Source: Arachnia rubra
Lineage (GTDB): Bacteria > Actinomycetota > Actinomycetes > Propionibacteriales > Propionibacteriaceae
Reading direction: 5' to 3'
Assembly: GCF_019973735.1 (NCBI RefSeq)
Contig: NZ_AP024463.1
Coordinates: 1,116,001-1,180,000 of the forward strand
DNA: 64,000 bases
The notes under the pieces are model-generated. The model did not search any database. It saw only the letters and a program-made list of their open reading frames with translations, and was not told where the DNA came from. Numbering within the stretch: the first letter of the stretch is position 1; every line of letters begins with the position of its first letter. Below, piece by piece: positions 9,001 through 16,916 of the stretch. The position numbers and the translations under genes were made by a program.

Positions 9001-9187
9001 CCCAGCGATGCGGCAGGCGGATGGGGGAGAAGGACTGCGCAGCGGCCTCCGCAGGTGGCACCGGCTCGCCCGGTGCCTGCCAGGCCGCGACCTCCAGGTG
9101 TCCCACGGTGCGGTCGATCAGCGGGCGTACGCGGTCGTCCTTGACCCGTTCGGCACGCTCCAGGATCACGGAGTCGAAGTGGTGCAT
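6080..9187 (-). CDS. GH38 alpha-mannosidase
   Basis: 1035 aa, usual size for bacterial cytoplasmic GH38 enzymes. The catalytic domain shows the zinc-binding GHAHIDSAWLWPVRE (residues ~258-272) and the nucleophile motif LWLPDSFGYPASLPQI with Asp373; SGGMWVEPDVNMPGGESL lies between. The C-terminal half is the beta-rich GH38 domain. No signal peptide. It cleaves alpha-mannosides from imported oligosaccharides and should work with the GH125 enzyme to empty a mannan chain. Starts 7 bases after the GH4 stop and overlaps the phosphodiesterase start, so it is translated from the same mRNA. Family assignment is firm; linkage preference is not visible. Confidence 0.93.
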   Translation of the reverse strand: MHHFDSVILERAERVKDDRVRPLIDRTVGHLEVAAWQAPGEPVPPAEAAAQSFSPIRLPHRWGAAWSTWWFRLSGKVPTTADGQRLRLAVNLGFADAWPGGQCEGLLFDSGLQVIKAVNSRNRSAVITEQAVPGTPLEFFVEAAANPDLFAHGCRPTVLGDHLTAPRDPVYEFRSAQLQIRDEQLWGLFHDLDVLWDLARNLPENSTRRAVIVKGLERALDVLDLHDVPGSAGRARTALAPVFEAPAIASALNVTAIGHAHIDSAWLWPVRETVRKVARTFSNVVALAAEYPDFRFTATSAQQYAWLQERHPEVFDRVRAAVDAGQWFPSGGMWVEPDVNMPGGESLIRQFALGTRYFQRELGVRSRTLWLPDSFGYPASLPQIAVQCGMRGFLTQKLSWNQHNRLPHSTMWWEGIDGTRIFTHFPPVDCYDSELTSQEYLRAVDNYAEKGVATHQVIPFGYGDGGGGPTAEMVERARRLADLEGAPRVAMGDPDAFFEAARAEYGADAPVHAGELYLEFHRGVFTSQLEMKQGNRRSEHALREAEFLWVLALLAGIPRERFPAARLERLWQMVLLNQFHDILPGSSIAWVHRVAREEYAQILAGVRTVADEAVASLGGGGEAVLNALGHEVTRVTELGDGRLGLVAAPPLAVTPLAQALREPTAPAVAYREDETVVLANARLRAVIDAAGNISSLTDLVRGREVLLPGTGGIRLRAFEDVPNAFDAWDLERHHLNPGNELAAPDAEAMEVVAGGGLRAEVRITRVLGASRLVQTVSLDADSPRLDFTLHADWRERETLLKVAFPLAVRAREHAAEVQFGHVRRPVHENTSWDYARFEVPAGRWLLVEEPGYGLAVINDSNHGHSVAPLRTSPRGHDGAGTQVSLSLMRAPVFPDPQADQSERTVQFSLLLDAVVESATRAGYELNLPPRVVNAPALQLATLEVPGAHIEAVLPAEDGSGDVIMRLYEGAGRPASGVLRLAFDAARVREVDPLEDDLSEDLWPPRVDVTGTREVPVALTAFTILTLRITPAGGQS

Positions 9188-9194
9188 ACCGGCC

Positions 9195-10580
9195 TCAGCT
9201 CAGGTACCCAAGCTCCGGGAACTCCTCCCGGGAACGCGCCAACAGCTTCCTGGCCACACCGACCCCGTCGATCAGCGGGTGATGGGCGAAGGCAGCGACG
9301 GCCAGCTCCAGGCTGTGCTCACGAGCGGCCCGGATGGCGGTACGCTCCGCGTACTTCACCGACTGCACCAGCCCGGTGGCATGCTCCGGCAGCGGCGAGA
9401 CCGGCAGTGGCGTCAACCCCGCGGCGCCGATCCGGCACGGAGCCTCGATGACGGCGTCGTGCGGCAGCTGCGGTATCCGGCCGCCATTGCGGGAGTTGAC
9501 GATCAGGTCGGTGACCTCGTCGAACGCTATGGCCTTCATCACCGCCAGCGCCACCCGGTCATAGCCGCCGGACTCAAGGTCCTCCTCATCGCGCTCGACG
9601 CCGCCTGCGGCCAAGCGGTTCGAGGCCATGTAGGTCTCCTCGCGCCGCAGCCGGGTGGCCTCCCACAGTTCATAGGCCTGCGGACCCGGCAGACTGGCGG
9701 CGCGTGTGTAGAAGTCACGTTGCTGGGCCGCTAGGAACACGCCGCGGGTGGCTTCCACCGACTCGTCGGCTTCCCGGGTCTCGCGGGCGAAGTAGTAGTA
9801 GTGCAGGTACTCGTTGGGCACCGAGCCCAGGTGGCGGATCCAGTCGGCGCCGAATAGGCGTCCCTCCTCGAAGGAGCTGATCAGGCCGGGGCGTTCCAGC
9901 AGCCGGGGCAGCACGTCCTCACCGTCGACCAGCAGGCGTTGCAGCCATCCCAGGTGGTTGAGGCCAAGGTAGTCCAGGCGCACCCGGTCATCACCCGCGA
10001 TCACCTGGGACGCGGTGCCGGCCGGCACGAGCCCGGCACCCTCCAGCGTGCTGAGGGCACGGCGGGCCAGGCCCACGGGGGAGTCGCAGATGCCGATCAC
10101 CCTGTCCCCGAGGATCTGGGCGCTCACCTCGGTGATGATCCCGGCTGGGTTGGTGAAGTTGATCAGATGGGCGCCGGGGGCCAGCCGGGCGATCTGTTCC
10201 GCGATGTGCACCGCAGTGGGGATGCCCCGCAGCGCGTAGTCCAGGCCGCCGAAGCCAGTGGTCTCCTGGCCGAGGACACCGCAGCAGTGGGCGATGGTCT
10301 CCTCCGTCGCCCGGCCCTCGGTGCCGCCGGCCCGGATGGCGCTGAAGACGAAATCAGCGCCGGCCACGGCGTCGTCCAGGTCCCCAGCCACCCTGACCAC
10401 GGGAGCCTTCGGATGCCCCGATGCCATCGCGCCCAGGATGGAGCGGATCACCGCGAGCCGCTCCGCGTCTGTGTCCCACAGCCTAAGCTCGGTGACCCGC
10501 TGGTCGCTCTCGTCCCTCAGGAGGGTGCGGAACATCAGCGGGACGCGGAAACCGCCGCCGCCTAGGAGAGTCAGTTTCAT
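9195..10580 (-). CDS. GH4 family NAD-dependent glycosidase (6-phospho-beta-glucosidase-like)
   Basis: 461 aa. The N-terminal Rossmann segment MKLTLLGGGGFRVP binds NAD(H); INFTNPAGI, the metal-site motif ICDSPVGLARR and GLNHLGWL are GH4 landmarks. GH4 enzymes use NAD and Mn with redox chemistry at C3. The local motif C-D-S-P differs from the textbook forms (CNVP in 6-phospho-beta-glucosidases, CDMP in 6-phospho-alpha-glucosidases, CHSV in alpha-galactosidases), so substrate is uncertain. No phosphotransferase system is seen here, so a 6-phosphate substrate would have to come from another route. The DeoR stop overlaps its start by 4 bases (ATGA). Confidence 0.85.
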   Translation of the reverse strand: MKLTLLGGGGFRVPLMFRTLLRDESDQRVTELRLWDTDAERLAVIRSILGAMASGHPKAPVVRVAGDLDDAVAGADFVFSAIRAGGTEGRATEETIAHCCGVLGQETTGFGGLDYALRGIPTAVHIAEQIARLAPGAHLINFTNPAGIITEVSAQILGDRVIGICDSPVGLARRALSTLEGAGLVPAGTASQVIAGDDRVRLDYLGLNHLGWLQRLLVDGEDVLPRLLERPGLISSFEEGRLFGADWIRHLGSVPNEYLHYYYFARETREADESVEATRGVFLAAQQRDFYTRAASLPGPQAYELWEATRLRREETYMASNRLAAGGVERDEEDLESGGYDRVALAVMKAIAFDEVTDLIVNSRNGGRIPQLPHDAVIEAPCRIGAAGLTPLPVSPLPEHATGLVQSVKYAERTAIRAAREHSLELAVAAFAHHPLIDGVGVARKLLARSREEFPELGYLS

Positions 10581-11335
10581 GGGTGCAGCACCTCCGCTGG
10601 CAGGCTGGGGAATGAGCCGGGTATCGGCAGATCGGTGACCACCAGGTCCACATCGGCGATGTCGATGGCGTTATAGGCCCCGATCCCAGGGAACTTCTCG
10701 TGGTCGGCGACGAGGATGACGAGGGAGGCCTGCTTGCAGGCGGCGCGTTTGATCTCGCGTCCCCGCGGGTCGGTGTCGCGGACCACAGCCCGCCTCCCTA
10801 CCCCGGAGCAGCCGAGCACCGCAACATCGATCTGCAGGTTGGCGAGCTCGCTGGTGGTTGCTGTGCCCTGCGTGGACATGTATTCGCGGTTGATGTGGCC
10901 CCCCAGCATGATCAGCTCGACTCCGGATGCGGAGGTCAGCAGGTCCGCGATGCGAAGCGAGTTGGTCACGACGGTCAGCTCGGCGGCTTGCAGCTCGGTG
11001 GCCACGTGATAGGTGGTGGTCCCGGATTCGAGGAACACTGTGCTACCTGGCGTGATCCGCTGGGCGACCAGCCTCGCTATCGCCTGTTTGCCCGCGTCGT
11101 TGCGGGCGAGCACCTCGTCGAAGGGGTCATCCACCTTCTCGCCCAGAGGGTCCTCGGAGGCCAGCCGTGCACCTCCGAAAACCCGCACGATCAGCCCCAG
11201 GGAGCTCAGCTCGTCGAGGTCCCTGCGCACGGTGGCGGCGGAGGCTCCGAGCGCATCGGACAGGGCGGCCGTGCTGGCCACCTGATGTTCGCGCAACTGC
11301 CCCAGGAGAGCACGCTGACGAGCCTCTTTCATCAC
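10577..11335 (-). CDS. DeoR-family transcriptional regulator of the mannan locus
   Basis: 252 aa. N-terminal winged HTH (RQRALLGQLREHQVAST, ASAATVRRDLDELSSLGL) is followed by the DeoRC sugar-phosphate sensor domain (FLESGTTTYHVA, VVTNS, GGHINREYMSTQG). DeoR proteins usually repress sugar operons and are released by phosphorylated sugar intermediates. It opens the catabolic operon and diverges from the importer, so it probably controls both through 11336-11492. The GTG at 11335 is chosen because TAGGTT (11342-11347, minus strand) ends 6 bases before it, a leaderless arrangement; ATG at 11332 is the next codon. Confidence 0.9.
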   Translation of the reverse strand: MMKEARQRALLGQLREHQVASTAALSDALGASAATVRRDLDELSSLGLIVRVFGGARLASEDPLGEKVDDPFDEVLARNDAGKQAIARLVAQRITPGSTVFLESGTTTYHVATELQAAELTVVTNSLRIADLLTSASGVELIMLGGHINREYMSTQGTATTSELANLQIDVAVLGCSGVGRRAVVRDTDPRGREIKRAACKQASLVILVADHEKFPGIGAYNAIDIADVDLVVTDLPIPGSFPSLPAEVLHP

Positions 11336-11403
11336 GTCACAAACCTACAATTCCGAGCCGAGCGACTGCAACAAATTCGATCATCAACAGTCTTTAGCGC
11401 GCA

Positions 11404-11447
11404 TTGACATGCATTCGCGTGCGTCCTAGCCTGAGGGCTTGCAAGCC
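11404..11447 (+). promoter_or_regulatory. Promoter and palindromic operator of the sugar importer
   Basis: TTGACA (11404-11409), 17-base spacer and TAGCCT (11427-11432) form the best -35/-10 pair in the window. Directly after the -10, at the expected transcription start, lies the perfect 12-bp palindrome GGCTTGCAAGCC (11436-11447). Its position suits a repressor such as the divergent DeoR protein; no second identical copy is seen near the DeoR start, whose -10 is TAGGTT at 11342-11347 on the minus strand. Confidence 0.7.
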
Positions 11448-11492
11448 TCAATGACGTAGGCGTGGCAAGGTTCACATCTCTAGGAGACTGAA

Positions 11493-12794
11493 ATGCTCAC
11501 CGAACCAATCACACGACGCGGTGTGATCGCCCTAGGCGGTATCGCGTCGCTTTCCGCTCTCTTGAGCGGCTGCTCAACCGCTCCAGCCGGTTCGGGCGAT
11601 GCGGCCAGCTCAGGTGGTGCGCAGATGGTGCTGTGGACCTGGCCTGAGGGCTTCTCCGCCAAGGTCCTGGACTCCGTCGCGAAGGTCTTCCCGGACGTGT
11701 CGCTGCGCCAGGACGTCATCGGCGGCGAGTTCAAGCAGAAACTCACCACCACCTTCCAGGCCGGCACCGGGCTACCGTCGATCACCGGCGTCAAGGGCGA
11801 GGACATCGCCTTCTTCGTCTCTCAGCCAGACTTTTTCACCGACCTCAACACCCTGGGCGCCCAGGACCGGAAGGGCGAGTTCCTGGACTGGAAGTGGAGT
11901 CAGGCCACGGCTGCCGACGGCAGGCAGCTGGGCATCCCGATCGACATCGGTCCCACCGCCCTGTTCTACCGGTTCGACGTGTTCGAGCGGCTGGGACTGC
12001 CCCACGAGCCCGAGGCGCTGGCGGCGGCCATCCGCACCTGGGACGAATACTTCAGCCTCGGCACCGAGATGCTCGCCAAGGAGTCGGGGACCTTCCTCAT
12101 CCGGAGCCTGGAGACCGTGTTCCAGACGGCCGTCAAGCAGTCGGGACAGAATTTTGTCGACTCCTCCGGGAAGTTCATCGGAGCCGAGGACCACATCCGC
12201 TCCGCCTGGGACACCGCAGTCAAGGCCCGCACGCTGGGCATCAGCGCCGCGGCCAAGGCCGATACCCCGGACACGCAGGCGGCGGTGGCCTCCGGAAAGC
12301 TACCGGCCGACATCGGGGCATCGTGGCATCTGTCCGACCTGATGGTGGACGCCCCCGACACCTCCGGCAAGTGGCACGTCTGCGCTCACCCCGGCGATGC
12401 CACCAACAATGGCGGCTCCTTCCTGACCATCCCGAAAGGCACAGCCGATGCGGCGAAGGCCTTCGAGGTGATCATGCATATCCTCAACGCCGACAACCAG
12501 ATCATCGAGTATGAGGACAAGGGCAACTTCCCCGCAAACTCGGCGGCGTTCACGTCGGAGGCACTCCACAAGCCGACGGAATTCCTGGGCGGCCAGGTGG
12601 GTGGCGAGGTGTTCGCTGCTGCCGCCGCCACCGTGCGCCCGCTGTACGAACACAAGTTCGACAACACTGTCAGCGGCCCGTTCAGCGCGGAGCTGGAGCT
12701 GATCGAGACGGGCCAGAAGGATCCCGAGCAAGCGTGGAATGACGCTGTGGAGCAGGCGAAACGGCTCGCCGAACAGAATGGGCTGACCCTCTGA
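11493..12794 (+). CDS. Sugar ABC transporter, solute-binding lipoprotein
   Basis: 433 aa. Signal sequence with arginine pair (TRRGVIALGG) and lipobox LLSGC; Cys27 would be lipidated, anchoring the protein outside the membrane. The rest has the family 1 (MalE/UgpB-like) extracellular binding-protein fold: VLWTWPEGF, then FSLGTEMLAKES and SFLTIPKGTADAAKAFEVI. AGGAGA 7 bases before the ATG is a good ribosome site. It binds the oligosaccharide for the two permeases that follow; gene pairing with intracellular alpha-mannosidases suggests a manno-oligosaccharide ligand. The stop and the next ATG share one base. Confidence 0.9.
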   Translation: MLTEPITRRGVIALGGIASLSALLSGCSTAPAGSGDAASSGGAQMVLWTWPEGFSAKVLDSVAKVFPDVSLRQDVIGGEFKQKLTTTFQAGTGLPSITGVKGEDIAFFVSQPDFFTDLNTLGAQDRKGEFLDWKWSQATAADGRQLGIPIDIGPTALFYRFDVFERLGLPHEPEALAAAIRTWDEYFSLGTEMLAKESGTFLIRSLETVFQTAVKQSGQNFVDSSGKFIGAEDHIRSAWDTAVKARTLGISAAAKADTPDTQAAVASGKLPADIGASWHLSDLMVDAPDTSGKWHVCAHPGDATNNGGSFLTIPKGTADAAKAFEVIMHILNADNQIIEYEDKGNFPANSAAFTSEALHKPTEFLGGQVGGEVFAAAAATVRPLYEHKFDNTVSGPFSAELELIETGQKDPEQAWNDAVEQAKRLAEQNGLTL

Positions 12795-13732
12795 TGTCCC
12801 GTAGGACCCGCACGAAAGCTCCTGAACTCGGCACGCTGAGGGTGCGGGGACGGCGAGCTTGGCCGCTGTATGCGGCCGTCTCGCCGTATTACCTGTTGTT
12901 TGCGCTGTTCTCGGCTCTTCCGATCCTGTTCACCGCCTTCATCTCGTTCACGAACTGGAGTGGACTTGGGGAATTCCAGCTCATCGGATTCAAGAATTTC
13001 CACTATCTGCTGACCGACAAGCTGTTCTGGAAATCGTTCTTCAACACGGTGATCCTGTGGGCGATGTCTACCATTCCCTGCCTCACCCTCGCGACGCTCG
13101 TCGCCCTCGCGCTGAACAGCACGAAACGCTTCTCTAACACCTACCGGGTGGCCTATCTGTTGCCGAACGTGACGTCGATGGTGGCGATGGGCATCCTGTT
13201 CAGCTCGGTCTTTTCCAGCAACTTCGGTCTCGCGAATGCCCTGCTGAATGCGATCGGGGCAGACAGCATCCCGTGGCTGAGGACGGAATGGGGGATAAAG
13301 ATCGCGATCTCGACACTGTCGGCGTGGAGTTTCGTCGGCTACAACGCCCTAATCATCCTGGCCGGCCTGCAGGCTATACCCAGGGAGATCTACGAGGCGG
13401 CCTCCCTGGAGGGCGCGGGCCCGGTACGGCAGTTCTTCCACATCACCCTGCCGCTGTTGCGCCCGATCGTGATGTTCGTGACGATCATGTCGACCATCGG
13501 GTCGCTGCAGTCGTTCACCGAGTCGCAGGTGCTGACGAGCGCGAAGGCCGGCAGCGCCGCAGCCAGTGGGGGAGTCGGCAACTCCGGGCTCACGATGGTC
13601 ATGTATTTCTACTCGGTGGCCTTCCAGGAAAATCGCTACGGGTACGGTGCCGCCATCGCCTGGGGAATCGTCGTGATAGTGATGGTGTTCGCGATCATCA
13701 ACTTCTTCGCCACGAGGGAGCGCAGCGCATGA
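12794..13732 (+). CDS. Sugar ABC transporter permease (MalF-like)
   Basis: 312 aa with about six membrane segments, starting with YAAVSPYYLLFALFSALPIL. The EAA loop, which docks the ATPase, is EIYEAASLEGAGPVRQFFHI followed by TLPLLRP (around residues 195-220). It overlaps the binding-protein stop by one base (TGATG) and the next permease by four, so the three proteins are made in register. No ATPase gene is linked; a shared MsiK-like ATPase elsewhere is likely, as in other actinobacteria. Confidence 0.9.
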   Translation: MSRRTRTKAPELGTLRVRGRRAWPLYAAVSPYYLLFALFSALPILFTAFISFTNWSGLGEFQLIGFKNFHYLLTDKLFWKSFFNTVILWAMSTIPCLTLATLVALALNSTKRFSNTYRVAYLLPNVTSMVAMGILFSSVFSSNFGLANALLNAIGADSIPWLRTEWGIKIAISTLSAWSFVGYNALIILAGLQAIPREIYEAASLEGAGPVRQFFHITLPLLRPIVMFVTIMSTIGSLQSFTESQVLTSAKAGSAAASGGVGNSGLTMVMYFYSVAFQENRYGYGAAIAWGIVVIVMVFAIINFFATRERSA

Positions 13733-14571
13733 GTGAGCAGCGACGGCGTCCCTTCCGGCCCTGGGGGCTGATGAGGCATCTTTTCCTCGCAGCTGGTGCC
13801 CTCATCGCATTTTTCCCGTTCTACTGGATGTTCGTGCTGTCCACCCACCGCTCCAGCGCGATCTATGACTTCCCGCCGCCGCTGGTTCCCGGGGACCGGT
13901 TCTTGGAGAACTTCCAGAAGGTGACGGGCACCGTGAATGTGTGGGCGGCCATGATGAACACCCTCATCGTCGCGGTGGTGGTCACCTTCGTGGTGCTCTT
14001 CCTCGACTCCATTGCGGCCTTCGCCTTCGCGAAATTCTCCTTCAGGGGACGAGGGATCCTGTTTGGCATCATCATGTTCACATTCCTGCTGCCGGGACAG
14101 CTCTCCACGATCCCGCTCTTCCTGGTGATGAGCCAGATCGGCTGGGTAGGCAAACTGCAGGCGGTGATGTTTCCCGCTTTCGCGAATGCCTTCGGCATCT
14201 TCTGGCTCCGGCAGTACTTCACCAACGCCGTGCATGCCGAGCTGATCGAGGCCGCCACCATGGACGGCTGCGGCTTCTTCCGGCAATACCTGCACGTCGC
14301 CCTGCCCGCGGCACGTCCCGCCCTGGCGTTCCTTGGGATCTTCACCTTCATCGGGTCCTGGAACGACTTCTTCTGGCCGTTGATCGTACTGAACAACCCG
14401 AATCAGCTCACGCTGCAGGTGGTGCTGTCGCAGCTCCAGGCCGCCCACGGCACCGACTACGGGCTGGTGATGATGGGGGCGTTCATCGCCGTCGCCCCGC
14501 TGCTGCTGGTTTTCATAGCGGGCAGCCGCCAGTTCCTGAGTGGCCTGACCGAGGGCGCGGTCAAGATGTGA
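13729..14571 (+). CDS. Sugar ABC transporter permease (MalG-like)
   Basis: 280 aa, ATG overlapping the previous stop (ATGA). Six membrane helices are visible, with the typical MalG opening HLFLAAGALIAFFPFYWMFV. The EAA loop reads ELIEAATMDGCGFFRQYLHV then ALPAARPALA. The C-terminal SRQFLSGLTEGAVKM is the common end of this permease family. It completes the importer core with the gene before it. Codons further upstream in the same frame lie inside the other permease and were not used. Confidence 0.9.
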   Translation: MSEQRRRPFRPWGLMRHLFLAAGALIAFFPFYWMFVLSTHRSSAIYDFPPPLVPGDRFLENFQKVTGTVNVWAAMMNTLIVAVVVTFVVLFLDSIAAFAFAKFSFRGRGILFGIIMFTFLLPGQLSTIPLFLVMSQIGWVGKLQAVMFPAFANAFGIFWLRQYFTNAVHAELIEAATMDGCGFFRQYLHVALPAARPALAFLGIFTFIGSWNDFFWPLIVLNNPNQLTLQVVLSQLQAAHGTDYGLVMMGAFIAVAPLLLVFIAGSRQFLSGLTEGAVKM

Positions 14572-14599
14572 CTGGGCCCTCGGCCAGGTCACTGGCCGT

Positions 14600-15682
14600 T
14601 CAGACGATGCGGTGCATCCAACCGTAGGGATCCGGCCGCAGCCCGTACTGGATCTCGGTGAGCTGCTCACGCAGACTGAGAGTGGTCGCTCCCGGCTCAC
14701 CGCCGGCCACCACGTGGACGCCGTCAGGGTCGGCGAAGCTAGCCACTGGGGTGATGATGGCGGCGGTGCCGCAGGCGAAGACCTCGCTGATGCTGCCGTC
14801 ATCGATGCCCTGGTAGAGCTCCTCCTGGGGCAGGCGGCGCTCCTCCACGGCCAGGCCGGTGTCGGCTGCGAGCCGCAGCACCGCCGAGCGGGTCACGCCC
14901 TCCAGGATCGAGTCGGTCAGCTGGGGAGTGATCACCCGGCCATCGGCGGTGACGGCGAACAGGTTCATGCCGCCGAGTTCCTCCACGTAGCGACGCTCCA
15001 CCGCGTCCAGGAACGCCACCTGGCTGCAGCCGGCGGCCTCCGCCTCCTGCTGCGCCACCATCGACGCCGCATAGTTCCCGCCACATTTGGCGAACCCTGT
15101 GCCCCCCGGGGCGGCCCTGCTGAACTCGCGGGAGAACCAGATCTTGACCGGCTGCACTCCCGAACCGCCGAAGTACGCCCCGGACGGGCTGGCGATCACC
15201 GCGTAGGTGACCGTCGCCGACGGTTTCACGGCCAGGAAAGCCGAGTGGGCGAACATGAATGGCCTCAGGTACAGGCTCTGCTCCGCCCCGCGTGGCACCC
15301 AGTCCCGGTCCACCTCGACGAGACGGTCGATGCCGGCCAGGAAATCGCCGGTGCTGAGCTCCGGCAGCGCCAGCCGGCGAGCTGACCGCTGGAACCGGGC
15401 TGCGTTGACCTCGGCGCGGAACCGCCAAAGCGAGCCGTCCGCATGGGCATAGGCCTTCAGCCCCTCGAACGCCTCCTGCGCGTAGTGGAACACCGCTGAG
15501 GCGGGGTCGAGGGTGAATGGGGCGTAACCGGTGATGCGGTGGTCATGCCAGCCGCGTTCCCGGTCCCAGTCGATCACGACCATGTGGTCGCTGAAGTTCG
15601 AGCCGAAACCGGGGGCGGCGAGGATCGCATTGCGCTCCGCCTCTGGTCTGCGGACGGCGGTCTCCAGGCGGAATTCAGCCAT
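14600..15682 (-). CDS. ilvE: Branched-chain amino acid aminotransferase
   Basis: 360 aa, class IV PLP aminotransferase. Visible family blocks: FHYAQEAFEGLKAY, LYLRPFMFA, the PLP-lysine segment GFAKCGGNYAAS, EELGGMNLFAV, and FACGTAAIITPV. It moves the amino group between branched-chain amino acids and 2-oxo acids in the cytoplasm. ATG 15682 is preceded by aaggagagacca. It is the last gene of a tightly spaced minus-strand run (cyclase, AhpD-like, SDR, ilvE; gaps 22, 18 and 15 bases), an unusual setting for ilvE that hints at a role beyond ordinary biosynthesis; that is inference. Confidence 0.93.
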   Translation of the reverse strand: MAEFRLETAVRRPEAERNAILAAPGFGSNFSDHMVVIDWDRERGWHDHRITGYAPFTLDPASAVFHYAQEAFEGLKAYAHADGSLWRFRAEVNAARFQRSARRLALPELSTGDFLAGIDRLVEVDRDWVPRGAEQSLYLRPFMFAHSAFLAVKPSATVTYAVIASPSGAYFGGSGVQPVKIWFSREFSRAAPGGTGFAKCGGNYAASMVAQQEAEAAGCSQVAFLDAVERRYVEELGGMNLFAVTADGRVITPQLTDSILEGVTRSAVLRLAADTGLAVEERRLPQEELYQGIDDGSISEVFACGTAAIITPVASFADPDGVHVVAGGEPGATTLSLREQLTEIQYGLRPDPYGWMHRIV

Positions 15683-15697
15683 TGGTCTCTCCTTGTT

Positions 15698-16471
15698 TCA
15701 GGCGTAGCGGCCCATGCCGCCGGCGACGTCGATACTGGCCCCCGTGATGTAGCTCGCCCGGTCGCTGGCGAGGAAGGCCACGATGCCCGAGACCTCCTCC
15801 GGCTTCCCGAAACGGGCGAGGGGGATCTCGTCGGCGGCGAGTTCCGCGAAGAACTCGTCTGCGGACTTCTCGGGCGCCCGCTTCTGGTGGATGTTCGCCC
15901 ACTGCGGTGTCTCCACGCAGCCGATGTTCACGGCATTGACCAGGATGCGGTCGCCTGCGAGCTCCTGCGCGAGGGCCTTGGTCAGGTTGAGGCCGGCCGC
16001 GCGGTTGACGGTGGTGGAGAAGAAACGGAAATCGGGCATGCGTGCGTACACCGATCCGATGTTGATCACCCGCGGGGCGGGGCTCCGGCGCAGCCAGGGA
16101 AGGGCGGCCTTGACGGCCCGGAACCACGAGTGCACCTTGATGTTGAAGTCAGCCAGCAGCGACTCGTCGGAGAGCGCCTCGAACGAGCCGGGATGCGCGC
16201 CCCCGGCGTTGTTGACCAGGATGTCGATGCCCCCCATCGACTCTGCAGCCCAGGTCATGAAGGTGCTCAGCTGACTGGCGTCACGCACATCAACGGCTTG
16301 GCCACCGGCCTGCTCACCCAGCTTGTCGACGGCGGCTGCTACCTCCTCGGTGTTGCGAGCGCAGATCCGTACCGTGGCGCCCTCACGGATGAGTTCCTGC
16401 GCGATGGCGAAGCCGAGGCCCTTGGAACCTCCGGTGACGATCGCGCGCCTGTCTTTCAGGCCTAGCTCCAT
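15698..16471 (-). CDS. Short-chain dehydrogenase/reductase with degenerate active site
   Basis: 257 aa. N-terminal NAD(P) fold TGGSKGLGFAIA and NNAGG are normal for classical SDRs, as is INIGSV with the catalytic-type Ser. Where YxxxK is expected the sequence reads FRFFSTTVNRAAGLNLTKAL, with no Tyr and no Lys at the usual places. Some SDR subfamilies with an N-R-A/S-x-x-G pattern here are known to lack the canonical Tyr, so it may still be an enzyme with altered chemistry. The C-terminus GASIDVAGGMGRYA is intact. Third gene of the cyclase-AhpD-SDR-ilvE run. Substrate unknown. Confidence 0.85.
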   Translation of the reverse strand: MELGLKDRRAIVTGGSKGLGFAIAQELIREGATVRICARNTEEVAAAVDKLGEQAGGQAVDVRDASQLSTFMTWAAESMGGIDILVNNAGGAHPGSFEALSDESLLADFNIKVHSWFRAVKAALPWLRRSPAPRVINIGSVYARMPDFRFFSTTVNRAAGLNLTKALAQELAGDRILVNAVNIGCVETPQWANIHQKRAPEKSADEFFAELAADEIPLARFGKPEEVSGIVAFLASDRASYITGASIDVAGGMGRYA

Positions 16472-16489
16472 GACGTCCTCTCCGGTTTT

Positions 16490-16894
16490 CTAGGCGAAAA
16501 CCTCGTCGACGGGAACCTGGAGCCCGATCGCGAGCCGGTTGGTCTTGTTGGCCGCGGCGACGATCGACTGCAGCTCGGCGATCTGGGCGTCGCTGGCGCC
16601 CTTGGCCCGGGCAGCGGCGGTGTGCGAGCGCACGCAGTAGGTGCAGTTGTTGACGGTGGAGACCGCCACGTAGATCAGCTCCTTGATCATCGGATCCAGC
16701 TCGGTGCCGGGAGCCATGAGTTCCTTGAGCTCCTGCCACGTGCGTTCCAGGTTCGCGGGGTCGTTGGCCAGGGCCCGCCAGAAGTTGTTGATGAAGTCGG
16801 TCTGGCGGGTGGCGCGGATGTCGTCGAAGACGGCTTTGACGCGCGGGCTGGCGGACTCGTCGTCGACGAGCGGAAGGGTCGGTGTGTATTCCAT
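16490..16894 (-). CDS. AhpD-like / carboxymuconolactone decarboxylase family protein
   Basis: 134 aa, all helical. The C-x-x-C motif in NNCTYCVRSHT (around residues 84-94) followed by a helix is the redox site of AhpD-type alkylhydroperoxidases; the preceding KELIYVAVSTV is the usual helix. Family members either reduce peroxides through a thiol relay or decarboxylate lactones; the CxxC favours the redox kind. It sits between a cyclase-family hydrolase and an SDR with gaps under 25 bases, so it likely belongs to the same unknown pathway. Confidence 0.85.
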   Translation of the reverse strand: MEYTPTLPLVDDESASPRVKAVFDDIRATRQTDFINNFWRALANDPANLERTWQELKELMAPGTELDPMIKELIYVAVSTVNNCTYCVRSHTAAARAKGASDAQIAELQSIVAAANKTNRLAIGLQVPVDEVFA

Positions 16895-16916
16895 GGGTGT
16901 CCTTGTCTGGGTCGGT

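Noticed and set aside
13636-14802. 388-codon open frame antisense to the MalG-like permease
   Set aside because: Composition is that of a shadow frame and it spans two secure genes on different strands.
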